Assembly (NCBI GenBank): GCA_001970855.1
Contig: LSSN01000437.1
Coordinates: 1 to 29,956 of the forward strand
Length of the DNA stretch: 29,956 bases
Reading direction: 5' to 3'
DNA from: Smittium culicis
Taxonomy: Eukaryota > Kickxellomycota > Harpellomycetes > Harpellales > Legeriomycetaceae
Position 1 is the stretch's first letter. Each line of letters opens with the position of its first letter. Below are positions 1-9,761 of the stretch, piece after piece. Position numbers and translations under genes: made by a program. The notes under the pieces are model-generated. The model did no database searches, was not told the origin of the DNA, and worked only from the letters and a program-made list of their open reading frames with translations.

Positions 1-32
1 TTAATATATATATATTAGAAAGAAATTAATAC

Positions 33-491
33 CCTGCTTCTTTTGCTGATTCGAGATGTTGTAAAGCTGTGATTCAGTTAGCAACGATAATTTTTCACTC
101 TGAGCTAGTAATCTAGCATCTAAGAAGTCAGTGATCCGGGACTGAATCTTTCTAAATTTTTTATCCCACTCTAGTTTATTATTTTTCAAGGTATATTTTA
201 TTTTAAACGTTATATAATTATATATATATATATATATAAATGTGGTGGATAAAATGTATTGCCTATAAATCGAGTTTGGAGTTGTCTCCGTTGCTCGTCT
301 TGCTGCGAATATACAGAATCCGAATCAAAATCTTGTAACTGGTTTTGAGGTTGGGGTGATGTATTTTTGGTACTTTCTGAGCTTGAGCTATATTCAGTAT
401 CTTTTTGACGATAGCCAGATGGATTTTTATCAGCAAGCTTGTTTTGATTTGAATATTGGTCTTTGTTTTTGGTGTTGGAAGTATTATCCAT
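33..491 (-). CDS. Unrecognised protein gene, splicing unresolved, probably running off the left edge
   Basis: I do not recognise this gene. An ATG at 491 opens a 93-codon frame rich in Ser, Gln, Asn and Asp (residues 1-80 look coding, e.g. QQDEQRRQLQTRF). It then runs into a TA microsatellite (about 211-239) and stops at 210. A second coding-like stretch lies at about 33-170 in another frame and begins EWDKKFRKIQSRITDFLDAR. It is charged and helical-looking, has a possible acceptor AG at 172-171, and a possible GT donor at 32-31. The simplest reading is one gene whose intron includes the TA run, with a third exon beyond the window. I could not find an in-frame GT donor that joins the two pieces, so the model is open. 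Slippage in the TA run or a sequencing error could hide it. The start codon is uncertain. Confidence 0.35.
211..239. repeat. TA dinucleotide microsatellite
   Basis: An almost pure TA run, broken by one ATTA, sits between the two coding-like pieces of the left-edge gene and probably lies in an intron. Such runs slip easily in sequencing and assembly. Confidence 0.85.
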
Positions 492-612
492 TTTTTTAAA
501 AGTTATATTTCAGTGATATAAATTATAATTTTCGACGGAAAACAATAAAGAAAGATTTATGTATTTTTTTAGATTGAAATAGTAAAGAAACGTTTAAACT
601 AGGATTAATAGA

Positions 613-714
613 ATTTTTTGACACGATTATTAAAAAAAATTTTTGACACGATTATTAAAAAATTGTTTTTGACACGATTACTAAAAAAATTGTTTTGACA
701 CGATTATTAAAATA
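613..714. repeat. Four tandem copies of a ~26-bp repeat
   Basis: The core GACACGATTA(T/C)TAAAA begins at 620, 645, 671 and 697, giving periods of 25, 26 and 26 nt. Each core is preceded by a T-run. The differences are mostly in the length of the A and T runs. It lies between the 3' end of the E1-alpha gene (stop at 774) and the 5' end of the left-edge gene (ATG at 491), both on the minus strand, so it could be a promoter or terminator element or simply a minisatellite. Confidence 0.9.
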
Positions 715-773
715 GAGGAGAATAAGATTTTATTAAAGCAAAATTAGAGGAATGATTTATAGTTGTGGGATTA

Positions 774-2736
774 TTAGCGTTCAAAATCATTAATTTTATA
801 GTAATCGGGATATTTGTCTATCAATTTTTTAGTTTCTAAAAGCTGTTCTTTGAGATTACTCGTGAGCTCGTCATAAACGTCAGTATACAAGTTTTCGATT
901 TGGGGCTTTTTCAGCATTTCAGCTTCAGTTAGAGCTTTAAGAACAGCGGATCGTGTTTCAATTTTTGTTGAAGACTCGTCGGCGCTGGTCCACCATCCGT
1001 TATGCTCAATGTACTTTCTAAGTCTAGAGATCGGGTTGTCTCTGCTGGACCAATCCTCTACCTCTTTTTTTGACCTATAGGCCGAGCTATCATCAGACGT
1101 GCTGTGGTGGCTCACTCTGATAATATGGATATTAAAGTTAGGCAGAATAATTATATACTTGATCATTTAGGTTTATAAGATTTTAATAAAAAAGATAATT
1201 TTCAATGCACACTTTTCATATTTACCTGTAAGTCATAGCTTCTATCAGGACAGGTTTATTGTTAGTCGTAGCATACTCTCTTGCCTTTTTCATTGAGGCG
1301 TAGACAGCCTAATTTAAGAGAAATTTATATAAATTTAATGAGATTTAAATTATAAAGGATTATAATAAAATAGAATAATGAAAATAAGGGGGGGGGGGGG
1401 AGACTAACCCATATGTCGTTTCCATCAATTCTAATAGACTCGATGCCATAGCCTAAACGTAATCAAAATAAAAAATCATAAAGTGTATAAAAGTTTCATA
1501 AAAAATATATTTCGTTTATATGCGATTAGTGTATGTAACTGTACCATAACTGCGACTAACTAACAAAACAGGGCAAGAAAGAAAATTAGGCGATAATTAA
1601 AATTTAAATAGAGTATATATAAGCTGAATGAATTTAGTTCTTACTGATGCCGTCGCCTTTGAATTGCTGGGATGAGGGGGTAGATATAGCATATCCGTTA
1701 TTACGGCTAATATACATACATGTAAAAATTAATTTTTGTATGATAATGATACGAAGCGATATAAATGACGTAAAGATGATTAAAATGAGTTTTTACCAGT
1801 AGAAAATGACAGGGGCACCAAGTGTAGAGGACATGTTTAGAGCGGCGTGGAAATCTCCTTCGGAGGCGGCACCTTCGCCAAAGAAACAAACAGTGCAGTT
1901 CTTTTTACCTTCTCTTTTCTGGGCATAAGCGGTTCCAACAGCTTGGGGTATTTGGGTAGCTAGAGGGGAAGAGATTGTGTGTAGGTTGAGTTTTTTATTG
2001 CCGTAGTGGATGGGCATTTGTCTTCCTTTTCCATGGCCCAAATGGTTAGAAAAGCATTGGTTCATTAACTCTTCGATTGAGCTGCCTCTTTGCAGAAAAA
2101 CTACACTTTCGCGATACTTTATTATTATTTTTTTAATTTTAGTATTGAAATTATAAGTACTTTATTAAAGAAGTTATTGATGACGAAATTGTAGGTGTAT
2201 AAACGCAACTTATTGGGATTGAATTCGAAATAAGAGAATAATAGGGGATTAAATTATGCTTACCTGACTAAAAATGTTGTCTTGGTCATTTAAAGCTAGA
2301 GTTAAGCCAGCAACGGCTTCTTCGCCGAAGCTTGTCATGTAGAAACTTATTCTTCCTTGACGCTGAGCTTCATATAAAATTTGGTCCATGGAATTAATAG
2401 TAAGCATATTTTTGTAAGTAGACAGAATCAGGTCTTTTGGGAGGTCAGGTGCGTTTTTCTTGTCCTTGATAATTCCGTCCTGATCCATAACGCTATACAT
2501 TGGGATTTGTTTGAGATGCTTTATGAAGCTGAGCTCGTTTGTAACTTCAGGTCTGGCGGATTTCGGATTAATGGGCTTTGTAGAATACAAAGAGCTAGAA
2601 ATCACCTGTGAGAATATTAAATAAATCACTCTGTTAAAATATGAGAAATATGATTTTATGTATTTTGAATCGGAATTACTTGCAGCCTAGCGGTGCTGTA
2701 AATCGAGTTCCTTGATATAGCGAGAAGCTTTAACAT
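774..2736 (-). CDS. BCKDHA: Branched-chain 2-oxoacid dehydrogenase E1 component, alpha subunit (mitochondrial)
   Basis: This is the thiamine-diphosphate-dependent E1-alpha subunit, which decarboxylates the keto acids of Val, Leu and Ile in the mitochondrial matrix. Eight exons on the minus strand: 2736-2680, 2605-2264, 2116-1797, 1706-1645, 1559-1545, 1452-1409, 1308-1226 and 1116-774. All junctions are GT-AG and in phase, giving 421 residues, normal for the family. Residues 1-19 (MLKLLAISRNS...) look like a mitochondrial targeting peptide. Family landmarks: RQGRISFYM and GEEAVAG in exon 2; GKGRQMPIHYG; the ThDP/Mg motif GEGAASEGD (from residue 213) to the RNN at 241-243; and the phosphorylation loop HHSTSDDSSAYRS (311-323), with serines at both positions used by BCKD kinase in mammals (313 and 323). 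The residue before HH is Ser where mammals have Gly. The upstream neighbour (SNRNP27-like) is divergently transcribed. Confidence 0.95.
1388..1400. repeat. Poly-G tract (13 G; poly-C on the coding strand) in intron 6 of the E1-alpha gene
   Basis: An uninterrupted run of 13 G lies eight bases inside the intron from the donor GT at 1408-1407. It stands out against a background of roughly 70-75% AT. Confidence 0.95.
1545..1559 (-). other. 15-nt microexon 5 of the E1-alpha gene
   Basis: The exon TTAGTCGCAGTTATG is flanked by an AG ending at 1560 and a GT at 1544-1543. It joins phase-1 exons on both sides and encodes the ISRSY between GDGI and GYGI. Mammalian E1-alpha has exactly five residues there (AARGP), with Arg at the same central position. 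Without this exon the frame shifts. Confidence 0.8.
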
Positions 2737-4406
2737 TTTGAGCAGGCTTGATACTTGTGTTGGGATAATATAAAATACAATAGAAATAAAAGGAAGGAAA
2801 AGGTATGTAGCAAGGTCTATATAAAACAGTACTTTGGAATATTTCTTGAATTAAAACAAAAGTAGAAGGTATTAAACAAAAGTGGATATGTGGAGCAGGA
2901 GAATCTTGTGTTGATTTTGGAGAGCTGGATGTGGTTATTTTGCTTTATATTTTTTTTAAGAAATTTTTGGCTGTTACAAAAATTATACGTAGAAATACAT
3001 TCTCAAGTCACGCGGATATTTTCTATATACAAAACTAGAAAATTGGCAGCAATACACTTGTTACTTTTTTTTTATTTAATAGGTCTATTTCCCTCCAAAT
3101 TGTTACTTTTTATTATTTAATAGTCGAAGTTTCGTCATAAAACAATCGCTTTTTTTATTTTTTTATTGTATAGGAACGCACTTATCATTTTTAATACCAC
3201 TCATTGGCTGTATACTCTTAATAGCTTCCCTCTGTCTATTCATTTTCCATCAGTAATTCCAAGATAAGATGCACAGCTTTTTGCTGTACTTTATGGTGGC
3301 CAATGCGTAAGATTTTGACTATCAACTACTGGTGCCTATAATAAACCTATAATCATATCCTAGCCCACTCAACGCAAAGGCACTAATTTCAACTACATAC
3401 ACGTCCCCTTTATAGCTATTAACCATAAACTCTATATGAATAAAATAATCTCTGTTGTATCGCGATATAAATTTTATTAGAGTTAAGTCATTATTACAGG
3501 TTATTATCCATTCTCACAATTAAATTCCTCATCTGATAAATATTATACCTCGCATGAGTACCCGTTTTTTGTATTTATATTAAATGCACATTAAAAATTT
3601 AAACTGAATTCAAATATAAGTAAATGTTGATAGTATAGACATACATATATAAATCCACTTTTTAAATTTTTTGATTTGGGTCAAATCCGGCCTTTACTTC
3701 AAACCTGGAAATAAAAACCCTTACCCCGTATCTCGTAGACTCGCTTATTCCATATTATCGTATCCTTATATTGTATAATCGCCTTTTAACATGACTTAAG
3801 TCCTAACAAGCTGCCAAATATCATATATATTCGAATTGTTATTCAGGATTATAATTCTAAATGTATCGATTTTATTTATTACGCTCACGAATTTATAGCT
3901 AATGTTATAATTCTAATACCGATAAATTATTTGTCTAAATTGTAGTAAAATTATAAAAAAAAAAGCTTTCCCCTAGTGTTAGAATCACGAATCATAATCG
4001 CGTATTCTTACTGCGAACTTCTGTTGTAGCTTTCATCCAATAAAAATTCCCCAGTTATTCAACGAATAATTTTACAATAAATAAATATTCATCCAAATAA
4101 ATGCAAAACTTATCCATTTCAAGGGTAGAAGACTATTTTTGGGCTAGTAAAAATAGCCAACCGAGATTAATTAAAATAATATAGTTTCGATGCCTTTAAC
4201 ATCATTGGTACTCTGATAAACAGCAGCAAATAATATACTCACTTGTAAACAATAAACGAATCATAAATATAAATTACTTAAAAATCGTTGGGCAAGAAAG
4301 CGTTAAGCGGTTTATTTTTTGATTAATGGAATATTAAAAGCATATACTCTTGATCACTTTCTTATTACTTTTACACATACATCTATCCCCCCCCCCCATA
4401 TTCAAA
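2737..4406. promoter_or_regulatory. Divergent intergenic region between the E1-alpha and SNRNP27-like genes
   Basis: This 1.67-kb spacer separates two divergent start codons and must hold both promoters. I see no convincing coding sequence. The only notable ORF, 2890-3120 on the plus strand, gives a hydrophobic Leu/Phe-rich peptide with no family signature and looks like chance. I found no tRNA with matching arms. The only landmark is the poly-C tract just before the SNRNP27-like ATG. Confidence 0.6.
4387..4397. repeat. Poly-C tract (11 C) directly 5' of the SNRNP27-like start codon
   Basis: Eleven C residues end nine bases before the chosen ATG at 4407. The tract probably lies in the 5' UTR or core promoter. 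The frame is open through it from an upstream ATG at 4350, but the upstream peptide is hydrophobic and unlike the family. Confidence 0.9.
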
Positions 4407-5552
4407 ATGAGAGATTCTGACTCAAGCTCTAGCGAAAAACGATATTCACGTGATAGAGAAACAAGCTCAATGTCGCGTTCTGACCGCAAATCTTCAAAAT
4501 CAACATACAAGACACGGGACAGGTCACGCTCCCCGATCCGAGACAGGAAACGCTCTCGATCCAGAGATAGGGACAGGCACGCAAGAGACAGTAGAACTAG
4601 AGACTCAAGCTATAGAGAAACTTATCCACGAGATAGAGATCGAACTCGCAGAAGAGAAAGAAGTCCAAAAGAACGCGACCCTAAGGCTGTTGAAGAAACT
4701 ATAAAAGCTAAAAGACGTGATGACCGTTCCAGATCTAGATCCCCTGGTACTTTTAATCTACATCTAATAAATAATAGTTTTTTTTTTTACAAACTTCAAT
4801 CTAATTCTTTACCACTTATCCACTTATGTCTCATGAATCATTCATAGATGTCAAGAGAAGAGGTATCACTTCTCAATATATATTTCTTTGCATTTAACAA
4901 AAAAAAAAATATATACTTTATTTACTTTTCTTTTCTATTTTTACTATTATTTTTTTAACATATTTTATAACCCCAATTTCAAATTATTATCGTTTTTTAA
5001 TTTTAGAAAAAAGAGATCGCTCTCCGCGAGATTCAAAAAAAGAAAAGTAATCGCCCTTATGTCATACCATTTATACTTTAATACTTTTTAGCTAACATTT
5101 TCCATTTCTTGTTTCCCTCATTTAGAAGCCTAGGTAATTTTTCATATTCATTTATTCGCTACCTACAAGTTCCTTTTATTAAACCCTTCCCTTTTTTTCC
5201 TAAATTTTCATTTTTTTATTTGAATTAATTTTTTAGGCATAAACGTTTCTGAAGAAGCTAGCATGGCTGAACTCATGGGTTTTGGCTCTTTCGACTCGAC
5301 TAAAGTAAAATAATGCTTAGCTCTATCTATTTTTCTACAATATAAACTTTTATTTTTGCTTATCATTCACTTATAGCATATCTTTTTCATCAATAGTTAT
5401 TCTAATATCAAAATATATTTACATCACTTGCTTAGGATAAACCCGTATTTGGAAATCACCCAGGCTCTGCCAGAATCGTTAAATCGAGAAAGTACAGGCA
5501 ATACATGAACAGGCGTGGTGGATTTAACCGCCCTTTAGACGAAATCGATTAA
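4407..5552 (+). CDS. SNRNP27: U4/U6.U5 tri-snRNP-associated 27 kDa protein (SNRNP27 family)
   Basis: This is a small spliceosomal protein of the U4/U6.U5 tri-snRNP, acting in the nucleus. Five exons on the plus strand: 4407-4746, 5007-5046, 5126-5133, 5237-5304 and 5436-5552. All introns are GT-AG and phases agree, giving 190 residues, near the ~155 of the human protein. The N-terminal ~125 residues form an Arg/Ser/Asp-rich RS-like domain with RDRDR and RSRSRS runs. The C-terminal ~60 residues carry the family signature: [11 protein letters not shown], then [21 protein letters not shown] at the very end. I chose the ATG at 4407 because the protein then starts [12 protein letters not shown], directly acidic and Ser-rich, whereas the earlier in-frame ATG at 4350 adds a hydrophobic leader. 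Exon 3 is only eight nucleotides long. The gene converges on the KNL2-like gene. Confidence 0.92.
5126..5133 (+). other. 8-nt microexon 3 of the SNRNP27-like gene
   Basis: AAGCCTAG is bounded by TTTAG and GTAATT. It converts phase 2 (end of exon 2) to phase 1 (start of exon 4) and gives the peptide [11 protein letters not shown], resembling the L-x-G-K-T-x-E-E stretch that precedes LMGF in the family. Joining exon 2 directly to exon 4 hits a stop five codons on. Introns of 79 and 103 nt flank it. Confidence 0.75.
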
Positions 5553-6225
5553 CTCCTCAATTAATCGCTATATATTATATAATATACCTTATATTCATCA
5601 TAAAAAGTATTATCATTCTACTTTGGTTTATTTCCCTTATTTTTTTATTTTTTTTCATACTATTCCTTCCCAAACCACATTTTTATACATTTATTCCTAC
5701 CCAACCTCGTAATAATTTTTTTCTGTATCTCAAATTCTATTAATAAATTCCCTTCTTTTATCACCCTACTTTTCAATCTACTTACTTATCATTATCTATG
5801 TATAAAATAGATCTTTATGCTGAATATACCTAGTCCAACAAAAAAATTCATTTTCCAAACACGTGGTGATTAATTTATAAAACAAATCACTTTTGCGAAC
5901 TTTTCTAATATGCATTGTTTTGTATTTTGTTTTTTATTTTTATTTTTCTTTTAGTTTTATTTTACTTTTACTTTTTTAATTTTTCCTAACTTTAATATAA
6001 TAATTTCATTTAACTCGGTTCAAAATATCTGCTTTTTTAAATACAGATATGGGATATTTTGTTATACGCCAATAGCAAGATGTTTTAAAAAATTAATTTT
6101 GTAAAACTTTTTTTAAAATTATGAAATATAAAAAAAATATTCAAAAAAAATCAACGAAAACTACTCTTAAAGCCTCTATAATATAATTACAATGTATATA
6201 AACTCGTATCAGTCTATATGAATAT
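5553..6225. other. Convergent intergenic spacer, no gene seen
   Basis: These 673 bases of T-rich and A-rich DNA separate the stop codons of the SNRNP27-like gene (plus) and the KNL2-like gene (minus). They should hold both polyadenylation regions. AATAAA-like words are frequent, so I cannot pick a specific signal. Confidence 0.6.
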
Positions 6226-9200
6226 TCAGTCTTTCTTGCGAACAACTCCAACTTCTCCCCATATATATTTAATACTAGCAGTGGAATCGCCTTTTGATTT
6301 ACTCGGTGTTTCTAAACCTCGTTGCCACCAATTACCAGGTGATTTTACTTTTCTCCCACTTCTAGTTGATTGTACTAGTTCTACTTTTCTACTGCTATCA
6401 GTCTTAGGCGTTGATTTTAGACTATTTTCTTTTTTAGAGGTTGTTTTTTTGGAATCTGCAATTCCCTCTTTACTTGTTTCACTCTTTTGATCCTTATCAA
6501 GTTTATTTATCACATCACTGAGGCTTTTACTTGGTTTTGATTTACGAAAAGATGTATACCTTTTCCTTCTTTTGGAGCTTTTGATGCTATCTGTTTTGGA
6601 ACTGAGGTTTTTTTTAACATTTTTAGGCGTTTCATTCAAGACTTGAATTATAGATGAATTTTTTTCAAGGTTTTTGTTTGATTCAGAGTCAACGAGATTT
6701 GAATTCGATTCCATATTATTTATTTTCTCAAGGGTATTAGCACTTAAAACATGATCTATATTTTCCAAGCCTACACATACCTCGATCAAGCCCTCATTAC
6801 TAATTGATTTAGCATTAGCATGAGCTGCGCATAAAACTTTCTTTTCCTTGATATCAGTTTTCGAAGTATTGCTAGTTTTTAAATTTTCAGAAATAGATTT
6901 ATTTACACCACTATCAATATTGGCATTTTCTGTAATAATTGGTTTGATTGAAGAATTTTTTTTCTGTTCTCTAGGAGAATCTATTACATTGGACTTTAAA
7001 TCATCGGAAAGAGCGTCACCATCTTTGATATTTGGGCTGGATTTAGTACTAAAATATTCAAGATCACATAATTTGTGAGTTTTTAAAGGAGACTTTTTAA
7101 GCCGTTTTGACTTGCGAATCTCCATAGGAAAACTTGACTCCTTGATTTGTTTGTTATTTAAATTGGCCTCTTGGATATTACTGATACAATTTTCGTTCTT
7201 TTTATTCGTAATCTCAATCTGAGAATTGTATTCGATGGAGAAATTGTGTTTATTGGACTTATCTTCAGATAAATCTTTTGAATATCCATTATTATCATTT
7301 AATATATCCAATCTGTTGCTAGATTTATATCGAGTTATTTTTGAGCTATTTTCAATGGTAATTTTAGTATGTATTTGATTGGGTTTATTTACAGAGATTT
7401 CTGGGGTATTTAAATTACTTTTCGGTTTGATGTTAGTATATTGAATCATATTTGTAGGGTTATTTGTTTTTTTACGCTGAAAAAATGAACTTTTAGATCC
7501 GTTTTTATTTTCATTTTGCTTTTGTGGGCCAAGGTTAACTGGTAATTCACTGATATCTTTGCCTGTTGTAAGACCAATGGTATTACCACTCATAGTAAGA
7601 TCATTATTGTCTTCACATATTGTAAGACCAGTACTGCTATCACATAATGCAAGATCATTGCTATTGTGGATGGCGAGCGCAGTTGAATCAATATTTTTAT
7701 ACACAAATGTGGTTGAGTTTATATCTGTTTGTGGCATAATGAATTTTTTAGGCAAGTCTTGTGCGAGTTGTAAATTCATATCATAGCTGCTTTCTTTATT
7801 TAGTTCTTGGTTTTCTAAGCTTAGAGACGAAGCCGTGCTATTATAATTTAATTTTGAGATTGATTGGTTGTAGGGGTGAATAATTTCTAAAGCTTTGGGA
7901 TATTTTGGTGGGTTATTCAGGGTTAAATTCTGAATTAAATTTTTGGCTGAAGCATTGTATCTTATCGATGACTCAGTATTATTAAACAAAAGTGTGGATT
8001 TATCGATGTTTATTGTTGAATAAGTGTTAGATGAAGTAATCCTTGCTAGCTCTTGGGAAATAAGCCATTCCCAGTCAGAGGGAAAACCATTTTTAAACTT
8101 TAGACAAAATTCATGACAATGGCCTAAATAAAAATATATTAAAGATAATTATAAAAGCTTAAATAATAAATAATTCGGTAAGTGATTATAAAAAATTAAA
8201 TTAAAACCTTTATTTTCCATAAACTGAATATCCATCTCACCAACAAGGCAATATACAGATCCAGAGGAAGTTTGTAGGAAATTTTTGTTTATCCTATTAT
8301 TGATAAAAGTTGTTTTGAAAGAGTATTCTTGGAGATTGCTATTTATAACGTCTCCCTGAATAATAATTCTCGGTATAGAAATTGAATCCTAAATAGTGAA
8401 TACAAAAGTGTTATGTTTAGGTAAATTTAAAAAAAATGGTGTGACTATACATATATATAGATAAATGTGAGGATACCTTTAAGGGCTTTTTGAAAATTAT
8501 TTTCCAATTTGACAGAGAATTTTTAATTTCGAGCTCTGAATCTAAAATTTGGAAGTATAGTATATTGTTCAATAAATTTGATTTAGGTAAAGCTAAAATA
8601 GCTAGGAAAAAATTAAAAGGGAAAGGAAATAGAGAGAAAGAAAATCAGTGATAAACTTTGCTACCTTGCAGCAGTTCAAAAGAATTGGTATGAGGAATTG
8701 GATCTGGTGTGAATTTTGCAATCAAGCTGCGAGGGGATTTATTTTGTGGTATAAAAAGAGGTTCATTTTTATTCAGGGTAATTGGCCTACATGAACGTGG
8801 AGTTTCGAGTAAATTAGACAGTTTATTTAGTAAATTATTACTGTTGGAAGCTTCAATTAAAGCTGTGTTTCTTCCCTAATAATAATCCGAATTGTTAAAA
8901 AGAACTTTATTTTTTTATAAAATGTAAATTGTATTTACATAAAATTTTCAGAATAGTTAAAATAGCTAACATTTTATATTTAATAAATATATAAAGAATG
9001 TAATTAAATCCAGATAAAATAGAAAATGAATATACATTAATTTTAGGCGTTGATTGCCGGCTAATAATGGTAGGTGGCAGACTTGGGATTAAACGATTAT
9101 TGTATTGAAATGAGTTTTGGTTATATTCGAGCTGATTAAAGTTATTCTTTGATATAAATGTTGATTTTGAATTATTTTCGGTTAAATATTGATACATCTT

Positions 9201-9272
9201 TTGAGGCTTTTTTAAATTCAATGCTCTATAAGAAGCATGTAGTTTCGAATTGAAACTAGCGTCATTATTCAT
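6226..9272 (-). CDS. KNL2/M18BP1-like centromere protein with SANTA domain and CENPC-like motif
   Basis: Five exons on the minus strand: 9272-9036, 8875-8665, 8592-8477, 8388-8208 and 8123-6226. All are GT-AG and in phase, giving about 880 residues. Residues ~176-270, assembled across exons 3-5, match the SANTA pattern: SLSNWKIIF at its start, then TSSGSVYCLVGEMD, a spacer, and FKNGFPSDW at its end. Near the C terminus (835-850) TRSGRKVKSPGNWW fits the CENPC-type consensus R-x-S-x-R-(x4)-P-x-x-[WYF]-W. In M18BP1/KNL2 of animals and plants a SANTA domain is followed by a C-terminal CENPC-like motif that binds the CENP-A nucleosome, and the protein directs CENP-A loading. The ~560 residues between are disordered, rich in Ser, Asn and Lys, with a basic RKSKRLKKSP patch. 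I see no SANT/Myb domain. Function is inferred from domain order; the SANTA call is firm, and the KNL2 name is the best fit. Confidence 0.8.
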
Positions 9273-9761
9273 AATCGATCTAAGATTAAAAAGAGTTTAT
9301 ATGAGGCAAGAGATATAAGCAAATTTCGGGTGAGTATGGATATGTAAATAAAGTTAAAGATGAAAGAATCTAATCAAATTTAAAAAAGCGTTGCTATAAA
9401 CCAAATTTAAACAAATGTCTACTTTATTAAAAAAGCAGCAATTTGGCTCTAATTCAGCTTTTTAAATATTTTCGGCACAATTTTGAATATGTAAAAAATT
9501 ATGGTAAGTACTTAGCCAATAGAGCGAAAATAGGGTCCTAATTTGTAAATCAGAGTCATTATGAAACAAAAATAGCCAATAATTTTTGAATTTTTTTCCG
9601 CAAAAAAAATTACTAAATTTTTCTTTGTATCAACTGGAAAAGTAAACAACGGAATATGTACAGAAAAACAATTTCTAACATGACATAATTGATAACTTTT
9701 ATAACTAAAAAAATATCACACGAATATAAGCTTTGCTAATAAAAAAAAAAAGTATAAAGAG
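9273..9761. promoter_or_regulatory. Spacer between the H2A stop and the KNL2-like start (promoter of the latter)
   Basis: These 489 bases are AT-rich. Both flanking genes read leftward, so this is the 3' region of H2A and the promoter of the KNL2-like gene. No conserved element or small gene could be picked out. Confidence 0.55.

Noticed and set aside
1453..1644. One-base deletion disrupting the E1-alpha gene near exon 5
   Set aside because: It appeared so when the second AG of TTAGTTAG was used. The first AG with the GTACAG donor gives an in-frame exon of the right length.
2381..2611. 76-codon plus-strand ORF opposite exon 2 of the E1-alpha gene
   Set aside because: It is the antisense shadow of a conserved coding exon.
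2890..3120. 76-codon plus-strand ORF in the divergent spacer
   Set aside because: Low-complexity hydrophobic peptide with no motif, in T-rich DNA; likely chance.
3670..3700. T-loop-like word GGGTCAAATCC, suggesting a tRNA
   Set aside because: No matching acceptor, D or anticodon arms upstream.
4450..4704. 84-codon ORF inside the RS domain
   Set aside because: Alternative frame of a repetitive Arg/Ser-rich exon; the other frame has the family signature.
4888..5091. 67-codon ORF across introns of the SNRNP27-like gene
   Set aside because: It reads through intron 1 and exon 2 in the wrong frame.
6226..9272. CENP-C itself
   Set aside because: A CENPC-like motif is present, but the SANTA domain points to KNL2/M18BP1, and no C-terminal cupin fold is visible.
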